Shown here: in pieces, positions 8,915 to 17,878 of the stretch
Numbering within the stretch: position 1 is the first letter of the stretch
How the letters are laid out: each line of letters begins with the position of its first letter
Assembly (NCBI GenBank): GCA_945787325.1
Contig: CALZHP010000024.1
Coordinates: 1 to 36,608, forward strand
Source: an uncultured Desulfobulbaceae bacterium
Lineage (GTDB): Bacteria > Desulfobacterota > Desulfobulbia > Desulfobulbales > BM004
Length of the DNA: 36,608 bases
Reading direction: 5' to 3'
Translations under genes and position numbers: made by a program
The notes under the pieces: generated by a model
What the model was told of the DNA's origin: nothing
The model's input: only the letters and a program-made list of their open reading frames with translations
Databases searched by the model: none

Positions 8915-10408
8915 TCAGTTAGTTTTAAGTTCTATCCAGAATTTGCCGATGGGTTTTTCATTATAGGTCGCCACTACAGGGTACCTCTTCCCCTTGCCAT
9001 TTTCAGAATATCTCTTCCATAAATCCTGGTCGGTATAAATAGGATAGTGTAGATCATTACCATCATTTGTGGATTTGGGTGGAGCAAAACCCTTAAAGTT
9101 CAATAAAACTTCACTGTCGAACCTGGCAACGTTGGTGCGAATTCCTTTGAGGGTAATTCGAGCACCATTTCGTATTTTAAGAGTTTTCCCTTCCTCTACA
9201 GTAAGCAATTGATCATCAACGTTAACCATGATTTCACTTGCCTTCAGATTTTTTTCTGAAATTTTTGTAGCTTTCTGAATTGCTGAGGAAGATTTTGGTA
9301 CTATATTGACCCAACCACACTGCAAAGCATCTTTTCGTACTACAATCTTAGTTTTTTGAGATATCCTAAAAGGGATATTGGTGTCGTTTCTAGTGCCAAC
9401 TCCCTCCACATCTGCAACCAGACCACGCTCATAGTTGGCAATTATGTCAGTTACGACAACATCATCTCCAGGATCAATAGCTAAATCAGAACCATGCGGC
9501 AGAGCATATGATGGTCCTCCATTTATTTTTACAAGCAAATAATCCAGCTTAGGCTGATCAACGTTTATTCCCGGTGAGTCAAGAATAATTCCGAATTCGG
9601 ACATGAAGGTATTAATAACAAGTTTGTGGAGTCCGATCTTGGTTTCAAGAGATTTTATAGTTTTTGATGTTTCCACTCCGAAAGCAGGAATACCAGCCCT
9701 GGTCAACGCATAAAAAGTAGCCGACTTTCTCTGTTCCGGATGCCGAGTATTTTTTGAAATAGTATCATGATTATTGGGCCGGAAATGATACCTTTTTTCT
9801 TTTATCTGGCTGTTTACCTTTTCCACAACAGTTTTAGCCAGTTTACCAAGCTCAATGTCCACGTTTTTCTGGGAATTCCTGAATACCTCAGAGTCATAAA
9901 TTATTGACTGGCCGTAACGGTTGGGGTTTTCCTGGTTGCTGATCCATTTTGGTGAATAGAATCCGGAACCCTCATGGAGATTGAGCAGGCAGTCGCTTTC
10001 CGCGATCAGATGTTTGAGGACAGCGACAACCTCGTCCTCAAGGTTAGTCTTTGCTTTACTTTTTTCTTTGGGATCGAACTTGCGATTCATATCTCCAGTG
10101 AGGCCGTTGCGACGGTTCAGGAGAATTGAGTAGAAATTGGCTCGGGGAACGACAATCAGATTCCCTTTTTTCAAGTGTATATCAGCATATAAATCGGCAG
10201 TCATGTATCCTCCGGGTTCATCACCCTGGATACCTCCGATGATCATTATTGTTTTGCCAACTTCCTCGCCAAATATACGATACACATTTAGTTCATGGTC
10301 GGTATTTTCCAGAAAAACTTCATGACGAATCTGTGCTCCAGCAACACCTGTCATAAAGGGTGCCACCAGGGTCAGAGTAAGAACTGAAAGGAGAATCTTC
10401 CTGATCAT
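8915..10408 (-). CDS. M99-family D,L-carboxypeptidase, Csd4/Pgp1-like
   Basis: A 497-residue exported protein (signal peptide of about 25 residues ending GAQ). The catalytic domain carries GGIQGDEPGG, placing Gln61 and Glu64 as zinc ligands, with His145 in LHEGSG as the third. The unusual Gln-x-x-Glu...His set is the hallmark of Csd4, the Helicobacter pylori peptidoglycan carboxypeptidase, rather than ordinary M14 enzymes with His-x-x-Glu. Glu246 (FGVETSK) sits where the catalytic glutamate is expected. Two or three beta-rich C-terminal domains follow (about 280-497), as in Csd4. Csd4/Pgp1 removes meso-diaminopimelate from muramyl tripeptides to leave dipeptides and sets helical or curved cell shape. 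It begins 15 bp after the Csd6-like gene, so the two form an operon. Confidence 0.85.
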   Translation of the reverse strand: MIRKILLSVLTLTLVAPFMTGVAGAQIRHEVFLENTDHELNVYRIFGEEVGKTIMIIGGIQGDEPGGYMTADLYADIHLKKGNLIVVPRANFYSILLNRRNGLTGDMNRKFDPKEKSKAKTNLEDEVVAVLKHLIAESDCLLNLHEGSGFYSPKWISNQENPNRYGQSIIYDSEVFRNSQKNVDIELGKLAKTVVEKVNSQIKEKRYHFRPNNHDTISKNTRHPEQRKSATFYALTRAGIPAFGVETSKTIKSLETKIGLHKLVINTFMSEFGIILDSPGINVDQPKLDYLLVKINGGPSYALPHGSDLAIDPGDDVVVTDIIANYERGLVADVEGVGTRNDTNIPFRISQKTKIVVRKDALQCGWVNIVPKSSSAIQKATKISEKNLKASEIMVNVDDQLLTVEEGKTLKIRNGARITLKGIRTNVARFDSEVLLNFKGFAPPKSTNDGNDLHYPIYTDQDLWKRYSENGKGKRYPVVATYNEKPIGKFWIELKTN

Positions 10409-10423
10409 ATAGCTGCTATTCCC

Positions 10424-12073
10424 TTATCTTCTTTGAGCCCATAGTTCACGTCTTATACCCCATGAGTCATCTTTATAAACGAGATGCAGTGTTTTTCTTC
10501 CTACAGCATTGTATTTATCAGACTTGTAAACTTGATCAAACGAGGCAGTTGCACCTTTTTTTGACCAGCTGATCTTGATATCTGATACGGTTACGCTAAT
10601 CGTCGCGTACTTTTTATTTAGACGTTCCTTGTGAGTCTTCCATGCCTTGAGGTCTTTTTTCCCTTGTTTGAATGAACTATCATAAGAACCTATATAGGTG
10701 TCAATGTCTTTAGACTGCCATGCTAAACGCCATTTCTTGATAAAATTGACAACTATTTGTTTATCACGAGGATATCCATAAGTTATCTTTACTTTATTGG
10801 GAGGTTCAATGTTGGCCTTGGGGGAGGATTCTGTTGATTCTATTTTATTAACTTCATCAGAAGTCGACTGTTCGGCCCGCACATCTAATTTAGTGGGTTC
10901 TGGTTTGGGCTGAATCTCTTTTAGTGGTTTGACAATAGGTGGAGTGGGTGCAGGTGGTGGCACAGGCAAAGGCTTAGGTGCCAGTTCTGGTGCAGGTTTG
11001 ATTATTGGTTTAGGTGTTGGAGCAGGAACTGGTGGTGCTTCGATCTTTACAGGTGGTTCGCGAAGGGGTTGTATTTTCGCAGTGCTTTGCTCACGAACAG
11101 CAGCAACCACTGTCTGTTTCTGTAACGGAGGTGCACTTGCAATCATTTCGATTGAATGTGTTACAGGTTTGTGCATAACAACTTTAATTGGGTACTTGGG
11201 AAATATCTGCACAGGAGTAGTTTGCAGTATCTGCTTTCTTGTTTGCCATCCTTGCCCTGTGACGTATTCTAAATAACTTCTACTGTATCCCCGCATCCTG
11301 GTATAATTGTGTTGGCGATAGACATATTCGCCAACGGCAACAGTTTTGTTGCCATCATTTAGCATGTACAGATGATCAAAAGTCACCTTGTCGGGGTCAA
11401 TACTATCAGGAAGTAATAGTTTTTTTGCTGTTGAGAAATCATTACCAGTTGGGTTGCTTGCTATGTCCCGCTGCAGGAAGTTGAAATCTTCAACAATAAC
11501 GACAGGAGTTATAGCTTTTCCCAAATATTTTTCAAGCATATCCAGGTCGTTATTCCGCATAGTGATACAGCCGTTGGTGCTGTTCGGTTTTAATTCCTTG
11601 TTGGTGCCGTGGATATATATTCCGTCGCCATTTCGTCCAACAGCTTTGTCATAGATATTTGGATAGTCGAGGTGAAAGGCGCGATTACCAAAAATGGTGA
11701 TCTTATTGTCTTTGAATTCCCTTGTGATAAAGTAAATTCCTTCAGGAGTTCTTGAGTCTCCACTTATCAATTTTCTTCCAGAATTTTCACCAGTCGCACT
11801 GGTGAACTGAGCAACAACTTTAAGTGTGCCATCGTGTTCGAGAACTTGGAGCTGTTGTTTCTTTTTGTTGACAAGTACAAGATGTATGGGCTCTTTGACT
11901 TCGTCCACAACAAAGAAATCGTTTAACAATTTATCAATATTGGGTTGTTGCTCTGAATCTTTATTTTTGGAAAATATCGAGAAAAAAGGTTTTGACCCGA
12001 AGGCAGAATTGCTGGGGACTAATAGGGTAAGAAAAAAAAGAAGAACGATCAGGGAGAGATTACGTTGTTTCAT
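10424..12073 (-). CDS. YkuD-fold L,D-carboxypeptidase/transpeptidase with NTF2-like tail, Csd6/Pgp2-like
   Basis: The 549-residue protein begins with a signal peptide (residues 1-25), then a YkuD-fold catalytic domain (about 60-200) with His155 in HGT and the nucleophile Cys169 in STNGCITM. A Pro/Lys-rich linker (about 338-395) leads to an NTF2-like domain (about 437-549, FIKKWRLAWQSKDIDTYIGSY). This YkuD plus NTF2 layout is that of Csd6 (H. pylori) and Pgp2 (Campylobacter), which remove the terminal D-Ala of muramyl tetrapeptides, and of the curvature enzyme Bd1075 of Bdellovibrio. The Pro-rich linker makes it longer than those, perhaps to span the cell wall. ATG 12073 was preferred to a TTG 24 bp upstream because the signal peptide starts there. 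The Csd4-like gene follows 15 bp later. Confidence 0.85.
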   Translation of the reverse strand: MKQRNLSLIVLLFFLTLLVPSNSAFGSKPFFSIFSKNKDSEQQPNIDKLLNDFFVVDEVKEPIHLVLVNKKKQQLQVLEHDGTLKVVAQFTSATGENSGRKLISGDSRTPEGIYFITREFKDNKITIFGNRAFHLDYPNIYDKAVGRNGDGIYIHGTNKELKPNSTNGCITMRNNDLDMLEKYLGKAITPVVIVEDFNFLQRDIASNPTGNDFSTAKKLLLPDSIDPDKVTFDHLYMLNDGNKTVAVGEYVYRQHNYTRMRGYSRSYLEYVTGQGWQTRKQILQTTPVQIFPKYPIKVVMHKPVTHSIEMIASAPPLQKQTVVAAVREQSTAKIQPLREPPVKIEAPPVPAPTPKPIIKPAPELAPKPLPVPPPAPTPPIVKPLKEIQPKPEPTKLDVRAEQSTSDEVNKIESTESSPKANIEPPNKVKITYGYPRDKQIVVNFIKKWRLAWQSKDIDTYIGSYDSSFKQGKKDLKAWKTHKERLNKKYATISVTVSDIKISWSKKGATASFDQVYKSDKYNAVGRKTLHLVYKDDSWGIRRELWAQRR

Positions 12074-12707
12074 GTCATTATTATGTAAATATAGCAATAA
12101 TTGCAGATATAGAATTTAAACCGGGAATTCACTTTAAGGGATCTAAGCTTCATTTGTTGGACGATTTCTTCGGGGGATTATACAATTTTTTTCAAATAGA
12201 TGAAAGCACACTCTAAAATAAATGATTATCAATCGTTGATATTTACCCGAATCATCTTACCTGCATAATGAGTTAAACCATGTGCACAGACAATTTTATT
12301 GACCGACAATGCTATCATGAAACCATAAAAAGTCAATATAAACTATTAACAAAACGAACCATTTAGAAATGTTTTCTATTGATGAATAATGGCTGTTTTG
12401 AAATTTTTGATATTGTTTTATAGTTCCTGCCAATCTTATGGTGTGCAATTGTACTATTCTGATATCGTAAATTAGATACATCAGCAATGAAGCGTTACTA
12501 TCTGTTTATAATCTATAAAGTCAGTTTTCAATCGGCATTTCAAGCCAATATAAATAAGTAAGCAGGCTTTTTTTGCTTGACAATTCACCTCTCCATCTTT
12601 ATAACCACAACTTGGCTTTTTGTAATGAATGGATGTTCATTTATTTGCTTTTTTTTTAGTGAGAATAGGCTCATTCACCCAATAATAGTTATTTTAAGGA
12701 GAGAGAC
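12074..12707. other. Divergent intergenic region between the Csd6-like gene and sat
   Basis: About 630 bp, AT-rich, separating two divergent transcription units. On the minus strand a TATAAT (12177-12182) could be the -10 box of the cell-shape operon; no good -35 accompanies it. The region TGATTATCAATCGTTGATA (about 12223-12241) is partly symmetrical and could be an operator, but it matches no site I can name. The plus-strand sat promoter is listed separately. No convincing gene was found between 12300 and 12490. Confidence 0.4.
12577..12605 (+). promoter_or_regulatory. Sigma-70 type promoter of sat
   Basis: A perfect -35 box TTGACA (12577-12582), a 17-bp spacer and a -10 box TATAAC (12600-12605, five of six consensus bases). 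This is the best housekeeping-type promoter in the window. Transcription would start near 12612 and give a leader of about 95 nt, ending in a strong ribosome-binding site (aaggaga) 7-8 bp before the sat ATG. It fits a constitutively and highly expressed energy-metabolism gene. Confidence 0.8.
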
Positions 12708-13988
12708 ATGTCAAAATTAGTTGAACCACATGGTGGTAAAGGTTTGGTTTGCTGCTTGCTTCACGGTAATGAACTGGAAGCGGAACTCGAAAAAGCAGCT
12801 GAACTCACAAAAATTCAAATCAGCCCTCGTGCAAAGGGTGACCTTATCATGATGGGTATCGGTGGTTTCAGCCCTCTTGATGGTTTCATGACCAAAGCTG
12901 ACTGGAAAGGGGTTTGTGAAAATTTCACCATGGCAGACGGCACATTCTGGCCCGTACCGATCACCCTTGATATTTCCAAGGCTGAAGCAGACTCTATCGA
13001 AGTTGGCCAGGAAATTGCCCTCGAACTTGATGGTATTCTCTACGCAACAATGAAGGTCAGCGAGAAATTTGAAATGACCGATGCCGACAAAAAATGGGAA
13101 TGTGAGAAGGTTTTCAAGGGCAAAGGTGAAGAAAGCGCCGACGACGTATTCTGGAAAATTGCTTTGGAAGATCATCCTGGCGTACAGATGGTTATGAACC
13201 AGAAAGATGTTAATATTGCCGGTACCGTTAAAGTTCTCTCCGAGGGTGAATATCCTGAGCAATACAAAGGTGTTTACCTGACCCCTGCCGAAACCCGGAC
13301 CATGTTCGAGGAGAAAGGCTGGAGTGAGGTAGCCGCACTGCAGCTCAGAAATCCTATGCACCGCTCACATGAATTCCTGGCCAAGATCGCCATTGAGGTT
13401 TGTGACGGTGTTCTGATTCACTCCCTGATCGGTAACCTCAAGCCCGGCGATATCCCTGCTGACGTTCGCGTTAAATGCATCGACACGCTGGTTGAGCATC
13501 ATTTTGTTAAAGATAACGTCATTCAGGCCGGGTATCCGCTTGACATGCGTTATGCAGGTCCCCGTGAAGGCCTCCTGCACGCTACATTCCGCCAAAACTA
13601 TGGTGTCAGCAGGATGATCATCGGTCGCGACCATGCAGGTGTTGGTGATTTCTACGGCCTCTTTGACGCTCAGACTATCTTTGATGAAATCCCCACCCCG
13701 GCCGATCCGGGTAAAAGGCTGCTGTGCACACCACTGAAGATAGATTGGACTTTCTACTGCTCAGAGTGTGACGGTATGTCATCTCTCAGGACCTGCCCGC
13801 ATGATAAGGACTCTCGTGTTGTCCTTTCCGGTACCAAGCTGCGTAAGGCTCTTTCTGATGGTGCTGAAATTCCAGATCACTTCGGTCGTGAAGAGGTTCT
13901 GGTTATCCTGCGTGACTACTATGAGAACTTGACGGAAAAAGTCGAGATCAAGATGCAGAGTCACGCTGAAGCTTCTACAATGAAGTAA
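12708..13988 (+). CDS. sat: Sulfate adenylyltransferase (ATP sulfurylase), dissimilatory type
   Basis: This cytoplasmic enzyme activates sulfate with ATP to APS and pyrophosphate, the first step of dissimilatory sulfate reduction (or the last step of sulfur oxidation run backwards). The 426-residue protein has the ATP-sulfurylase motifs [10 protein letters not shown] at 212-221 and [11 protein letters not shown] from residue 306. A zinc-knuckle-like cluster C351-x2-C354-x8-C363-x-H365 follows, as in the single-subunit Sat of sulfate reducers. There is no fused APS kinase domain. The ATG has a strong ribosome-binding site, an upstream consensus promoter and a perfect terminator after the stop, so it is a one-gene unit. 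Codons look more GC-ending than in neighbours, in line with high expression. No aprAB or qmo genes are in the window. Confidence 0.96.
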   Translation: MSKLVEPHGGKGLVCCLLHGNELEAELEKAAELTKIQISPRAKGDLIMMGIGGFSPLDGFMTKADWKGVCENFTMADGTFWPVPITLDISKAEADSIEVGQEIALELDGILYATMKVSEKFEMTDADKKWECEKVFKGKGEESADDVFWKIALEDHPGVQMVMNQKDVNIAGTVKVLSEGEYPEQYKGVYLTPAETRTMFEEKGWSEVAALQLRNPMHRSHEFLAKIAIEVCDGVLIHSLIGNLKPGDIPADVRVKCIDTLVEHHFVKDNVIQAGYPLDMRYAGPREGLLHATFRQNYGVSRMIIGRDHAGVGDFYGLFDAQTIFDEIPTPADPGKRLLCTPLKIDWTFYCSECDGMSSLRTCPHDKDSRVVLSGTKLRKALSDGAEIPDHFGREEVLVILRDYYENLTEKVEIKMQSHAEASTMK

Positions 13989-14018
13989 TATCCACTTTAT
14001 ATACGCAATTTTGATCCG

Positions 14019-14049
14019 GGGAGACGCTTTATGGCGTCTCCCTTTTTTT
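14019..14049 (+). terminator. Rho-independent terminator of sat
   Basis: A perfect 9-bp stem, GGGAGACGC (14019-14027) with GCGTCTCCC (14034-14042), with a 6-nt loop and seven Ts directly after it. It lies 30 bp after the sat stop codon. Confidence 0.93.
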
Positions 14050-14148
14050 GTTCTCATTCCAATTGATTTTATGGCACTTGGCTGCTACAGTCTGTTTCCT
14101 GTATTTAATAATTAAAACAGTCCAAACTTATATGAAGAGTATATTATC

Positions 14149-15219
14149 ATGAGAGAAATTCAGGTCGGTTTAGGTGAGCGTGCCTATCCTATTTTGATAG
14201 GGGATGGCCTCCTGTCTGCGGTAGGTGACGATTTGAACAGAAGAGCTGTTGCAAAGCGTTATGCTGTTGTTTCTGATAATTATGTAGCAGAAATTATGGG
14301 GGACCTGCTGCTCGATTCTCTTCAATCTGCGGGAATTTCTTCGGAACTTATAACTTTCCCGCGGGGTGAGGGAAGTAAACATCTAGGGACTGTCGCAGAC
14401 CTGGCAAGTTCTCTGGCCCAACGTAATTTCGACCGCAAAGACTGCCTAATCGCCCTGGGAGGAGGAGTTACCGGAGATATTACCGGTTTTGTAGCTGCGA
14501 CGTATATGCGGGGAATCCCTTTTGTACAGATACCCACTACTCTTCTGGCACAGGTAGACAGTTCCGTAGGGGGCAAGACAGGTGTTGATATTCCGGAAGG
14601 AAAAAATTTAGTAGGGGCTTTCTATCAGCCGCGTTGTGTTTATATAGACAGCGCTGCGCTTCTTACCCTTCCCCGAAAAGAGCTTCTCAATGGGCTGGCC
14701 GAGGTTATCAAGTATGGTGTAATTTATGACCCCGATCTTTTCAATCTCCTTTCTGAGAAGAGACAACAGATACTTGATCTGGATCTATCTGTTCTTGAAG
14801 AAGTCATAGAAATATGTTGCAGAATCAAGGCCCGTGTAGTGGAGGCAGATGAAAAAGAAGATGACATGAGGCGAATCCTGAATTTTGGCCACACGATAGG
14901 CCATGCCATTGAAGCTGCCTCGAATTATAGTTTAGCTCATGGTTCAGCTGTGGCAATCGGTATGGTTACAGTATCTGAAATTGCCGTACGCAAGTCTCTT
15001 TTTGCAGATGACGATGCGGCGAGACTGCAAGGGCTGATTGCGGCATACGGGTTGCCCACGACAATTCCAACCGGTTTGGACAGAAACCGCATCAGAAAAT
15101 ATCTTAAAACTGATAAAAAAGCTGTAGGGGGCCGTCCGGTATTTGTGTTACCAACCACTATCGGTAAGGTATTTATGACCGATGATGTATCCGAGGAGCT
15201 TCTAGACCAGGTCATCTGA
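14149..15219 (+). CDS. aroB: 3-dehydroquinate synthase
   Basis: The second enzyme of the shikimate pathway, converting DAHP to 3-dehydroquinate with NAD+ and a divalent metal in the cytoplasm. The 356-residue length is normal. Diagnostic motifs are GGGVTGDITGF (NAD site, residues about 104-114), PTTLLAQVDSSVGGKTGVD, the PEGKNLVGAFYQP stretch and the metal-ligand region LNFGHTIGHAIE with its two histidines. The ATG at 14149 has only a weak ribosome-binding site; no better start is in frame. The PP-loop gene starts 62 bp after its stop on the same strand and may be co-transcribed. Confidence 0.96.
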   Translation: MREIQVGLGERAYPILIGDGLLSAVGDDLNRRAVAKRYAVVSDNYVAEIMGDLLLDSLQSAGISSELITFPRGEGSKHLGTVADLASSLAQRNFDRKDCLIALGGGVTGDITGFVAATYMRGIPFVQIPTTLLAQVDSSVGGKTGVDIPEGKNLVGAFYQPRCVYIDSAALLTLPRKELLNGLAEVIKYGVIYDPDLFNLLSEKRQQILDLDLSVLEEVIEICCRIKARVVEADEKEDDMRRILNFGHTIGHAIEAASNYSLAHGSAVAIGMVTVSEIAVRKSLFADDDAARLQGLIAAYGLPTTIPTGLDRNRIRKYLKTDKKAVGGRPVFVLPTTIGKVFMTDDVSEELLDQVI

Positions 15220-15281
15220 TATAAATCTTATAAGAATAAAGAGTATTACCTGACTTTTTTGTTTACGGAGCTTGCGAGATT

Positions 15282-16061
15282 ATGGACAGACAGGAACTTG
15301 CTATCATGTTTTCGGGCGGAGCCGACTCCCTGGCAGTATATGCTCTTGCCGCGGCCGGACAACATCCGGAATTGCCTAGGCCTAGAAAAATCCACCTGTT
15401 GCATATGTTAAACGGTATGAGCCGTTTTCATAATTTTCCACGTGACCGTTTTCTAACAGCAAAAAATATTCTTGAGGCGCAGGTTCCTTTTACTGATACA
15501 AAAATGCCTTCACTGCCGGATGCTTTACCGGATACAATAATGGTTGAGCTGGACATGGGAAGACTTTTTCAGGGACTCTGGTTGGACAGATACGAGGAAT
15601 TCATGCCCGTTTACGGAGGGAAAAACCTTGTCTGCGTCGCATGTAAAATTGCCATGCACACCAGAGCTATTATTTACTGTATGGAACATTTCATTCCGGC
15701 AATAGTTACAGGATATGCAAAACGGCAGGGAAATTATCCGGATCAGACTCCGGTGTTCATGGAAAAAATATCAGATTTTTCAATGGATTTCGGGATTCGT
15801 ACCCACTTCCCGGTGTATGACGATTTTGACGGCGAGGACGTAACCAGGCATGTGCTAGAGGACTTTGGTTTACCCTCAACTGGCGGCGGTGAACGGAAAT
15901 GTCTGTTCTGCCAGACAATGACTACTGCGACAGAAAAGGAAATCGGTCTTTATCTCGATGATATGTTGCCGAGAGTTGTCGAATACATTGATTTGAAAAG
16001 ATCAGGCAAAGTAAGGGAAGCCGCGGCTGTATTTCCACCAGGCAATGTTGTTGAAAGATAA
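15282..16061 (+). CDS. PP-loop ATP pyrophosphatase-type protein with two CxxC pairs
   Basis: A 259-residue cytoplasmic protein with an N-terminal PP-loop (SGGADS, residues 11-16), the signature of the adenylating ATPases that include tRNA thiolases, NAD synthetase and QueC. It has two cysteine pairs, C118-VA-C121 and C207-LF-C210, which could bind zinc or an iron-sulfur cluster. Around the first pair the sequence (GKNLVCVACKIAMH) and a later GYAKRQG stretch resemble the active-site layout of PP-loop thiolases, but it is none of TtcA, TilS, MnmA or ThiI by length and motifs. The substrate is unknown. It lies downstream of aroB by 62 bp and convergent to the cupin gene 11 bp away. Confidence 0.7.
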   Translation: MDRQELAIMFSGGADSLAVYALAAAGQHPELPRPRKIHLLHMLNGMSRFHNFPRDRFLTAKNILEAQVPFTDTKMPSLPDALPDTIMVELDMGRLFQGLWLDRYEEFMPVYGGKNLVCVACKIAMHTRAIIYCMEHFIPAIVTGYAKRQGNYPDQTPVFMEKISDFSMDFGIRTHFPVYDDFDGEDVTRHVLEDFGLPSTGGGERKCLFCQTMTTATEKEIGLYLDDMLPRVVEYIDLKRSGKVREAAAVFPPGNVVER

Positions 16062-16072
16062 AATGGCTTGAA

Positions 16073-16615
16073 TTATTTGTAGTACTCTTGATCTTTGTAT
16101 CCTTCCCTGATTAACTTAAATGCGCCGGTTTCAGTGTCCAGGTCATAAATGTTGAAGTTGGTGCGCATATCTATTCCTTCGTGATGGGTGGCCAGATTTA
16201 GTGAAGCTGATCCCTCATCGCCGCTGCGGATCCTGTGAAAAACCCCTCGCGGCCAGATCAGCATTGCAGCCCCGTCGTAATATACTTTTCCTTCGCGCAA
16301 TATCTGGTGCGGATTCACCACGAAGCTCTCAATCTGACCGTGTTTTTTTGTGTAGATGTCGACATAACGGGTGCCGTAAAGAACAATAAGGTTGTCGGCC
16401 TGATTGGGGTGCATGTACCATTGCCGCTCAATGTCGCCCACCGGTCCGGGAGAAATTGCTCCTTTATCGTGAATGACCCTATCCAGAGCATCTGTTTTTG
16501 GGAGAAGGTGTTTTGGTACAAGGTCGAAATAGACGCCCGGGGTGCGGCGGAATAATTTCAGAGGAATGATCTTGTACAGTCCGGCGACTTCTTCAAAAAT
16601 ATCCTGTGTTTTCAT
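16073..16615 (-). CDS. Cupin-superfamily-like protein of unknown function
   Basis: A 180-residue soluble protein. The middle (YMHPNQADNLIVLYGTRYVDIY, residues about 67-88) and a later WPRGVFHRI resemble the two halves of a single cupin barrel: a His-containing strand pair, then P-x-G-x-x-H. This is the kind of fold seen in sugar epimerases and small-molecule sensors. The expected second metal ligands are not all obvious, so metal binding is uncertain. No signal peptide is present. The ATG has no strong ribosome-binding site. It is convergent with the PP-loop gene and lies 86 bp downstream of the dehydrogenase gene on the same strand. Confidence 0.6.
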   Translation of the reverse strand: MKTQDIFEEVAGLYKIIPLKLFRRTPGVYFDLVPKHLLPKTDALDRVIHDKGAISPGPVGDIERQWYMHPNQADNLIVLYGTRYVDIYTKKHGQIESFVVNPHQILREGKVYYDGAAMLIWPRGVFHRIRSGDEGSASLNLATHHEGIDMRTNFNIYDLDTETGAFKLIREGYKDQEYYK

Positions 16616-16701
16616 TTTTCTGTTATCCTAAACATGATTTGATACATTAAAAAATATCACAAGAGTTGTTTGAAGACAACGCAACACTTCAGGATGTAAT
16701 A

Positions 16702-17577
16702 TCAGTCACTTCGGTTTTCTAAAACCTTCTTGACGGCAGCAATATCCATTTCCCCGAGAGCCATGCCTTCGCCATGCCGAAAAACCTGATACAAACAATG
16801 TCCTACCGGTATTGCTGCTCCAATGCTGTCTGCAGTTTGCAAGACATACCTGAGGTCTTTGGTCATGTGTTTTAAAGGAAACTGTGCCGTATAGTTGTTA
16901 CTTTTCAGCATATCGGCCTTGAGATTGAAGAGCCCGCAACCCAAAGGCCCAGGCAGAATGGTGTCAAGAATTGTGTCGAGAGACAGACCGGCTTTTTCAC
17001 CAAAATTCAAAGCTTCACAGAAACCTTCCATCATAGCGGCAAGCAGAAGGTTTACAGTCATCTTCATGTCTGATCCCTGGCCCGCTGTTCCACAATATAT
17101 TATCCTCTGACCCATGCTCAGAAACAATGATTCATATTCTTTGATTATATCCTGTGGACCGCCTGCCAGGATTATAAGAGTGCCGTCTTCGGCCGGTTTT
17201 TTAGAACCGGATACGGGTGCATCAATAAAAGTAATCGAGCGTGAGGAGAGCAGTTCGTTTAATTCACGAGTGAATCTTGGTGGAATCGTCCCCATGCTTA
17301 TCAGAGTGTCTCCTTTTTTCAATCCATTTAGCAGGTTATTTTCACTATGGAGGATATCAGTTATGGCTTCGGGCCCGGTGAGCATCAGGATAGTAACATC
17401 TGCCCATTGTGCTATCTCTTTTGGAGTTTCGGCAACAAGTGCTCCAGCTTCTTTTAAAGGAGCAGTCTTTTTCTGTGTTCGGTTGTAAACCATTACTTGA
17501 AAACCTGATTTGAGAACGTTTTTTGCCATTGGCTGACCCATAATGCCCATTCCGATAAAACCCACTTTCATAGACAT
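16702..17577 (-). CDS. NAD(P)-dependent beta-hydroxyacid dehydrogenase (3-hydroxyisobutyrate dehydrogenase / GLYR1-like)
   Basis: A 291-residue oxidoreductase. The N-terminal Rossmann motif GFIGMGIMG begins near residue 6. The substrate-binding signature DAPVSGSKKPAEDG and the catalytic-lysine region (KMTVNLLLAAMMEG) are intact. The family oxidises or reduces short beta-hydroxyacids or semialdehydes. The PVSGSKKPAEDGTL form is like the glyoxylate / succinic semialdehyde reductases of Geobacter and plants, so a detoxifying semialdehyde reductase is likely, but substrate cannot be fixed from sequence. ATG 17577 is preceded by ggag at eight bases. A small membrane-protein gene lies 13 bp upstream on the same strand. 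Confidence 0.87.
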   Translation of the reverse strand: MSMKVGFIGMGIMGQPMAKNVLKSGFQVMVYNRTQKKTAPLKEAGALVAETPKEIAQWADVTILMLTGPEAITDILHSENNLLNGLKKGDTLISMGTIPPRFTRELNELLSSRSITFIDAPVSGSKKPAEDGTLIILAGGPQDIIKEYESLFLSMGQRIIYCGTAGQGSDMKMTVNLLLAAMMEGFCEALNFGEKAGLSLDTILDTILPGPLGCGLFNLKADMLKSNNYTAQFPLKHMTKDLRYVLQTADSIGAAIPVGHCLYQVFRHGEGMALGEMDIAAVKKVLENRSD

Positions 17578-17590
17578 ACGCTATACTCCT

Positions 17591-17878
17591 TTAATTTTTC
17601 AATTTTCTGAAAATAAAAAGTCTGAATATTCCTCCAACACCTAATACTACGGGGAATACAGACAGACAACCAAAAGCAGCAAGTACAGGCCACCATGCCC
17701 TGTCCGGCCCCTGGATGGATACGTTGTAGAAATAATAAATTACCGCAATACATGAAAGAATTGCCGCAAGCATAATTAAGGTGTCATACAGAAGATGTTT
17801 TTCTTTCAGGGCAAGCTTGATGTACCACCAAGCAGCAATACATAAGAGAGGAAATATGATGAAAAAAGAGACAATCAT
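17591..17878 (-). CDS. Small membrane protein, three predicted transmembrane segments
   Basis: A 95-residue hydrophobic protein with transmembrane segments at about residues 2-22, 32-52 and 62-85, and a short basic C-terminus (FRKLKN). I do not recognise a family. It stops 13 bp before the dehydrogenase gene on the same strand, so the two are probably one transcript. No strong ribosome-binding site precedes the ATG. The hydrophobic pattern and codon use argue that it is real. Confidence 0.55.
   Translation of the reverse strand: MIVSFFIIFPLLCIAAWWYIKLALKEKHLLYDTLIMLAAILSCIAVIYYFYNVSIQGPDRAWWPVLAAFGCLSVFPVVLGVGGIFRLFIFRKLKN

Noticed and set aside
12717-13361. Minus-strand open frame of 214 codons opposite sat
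   Set aside because: Shadow of the strongly biased codons of sat; no start signal and no recognisable domain.
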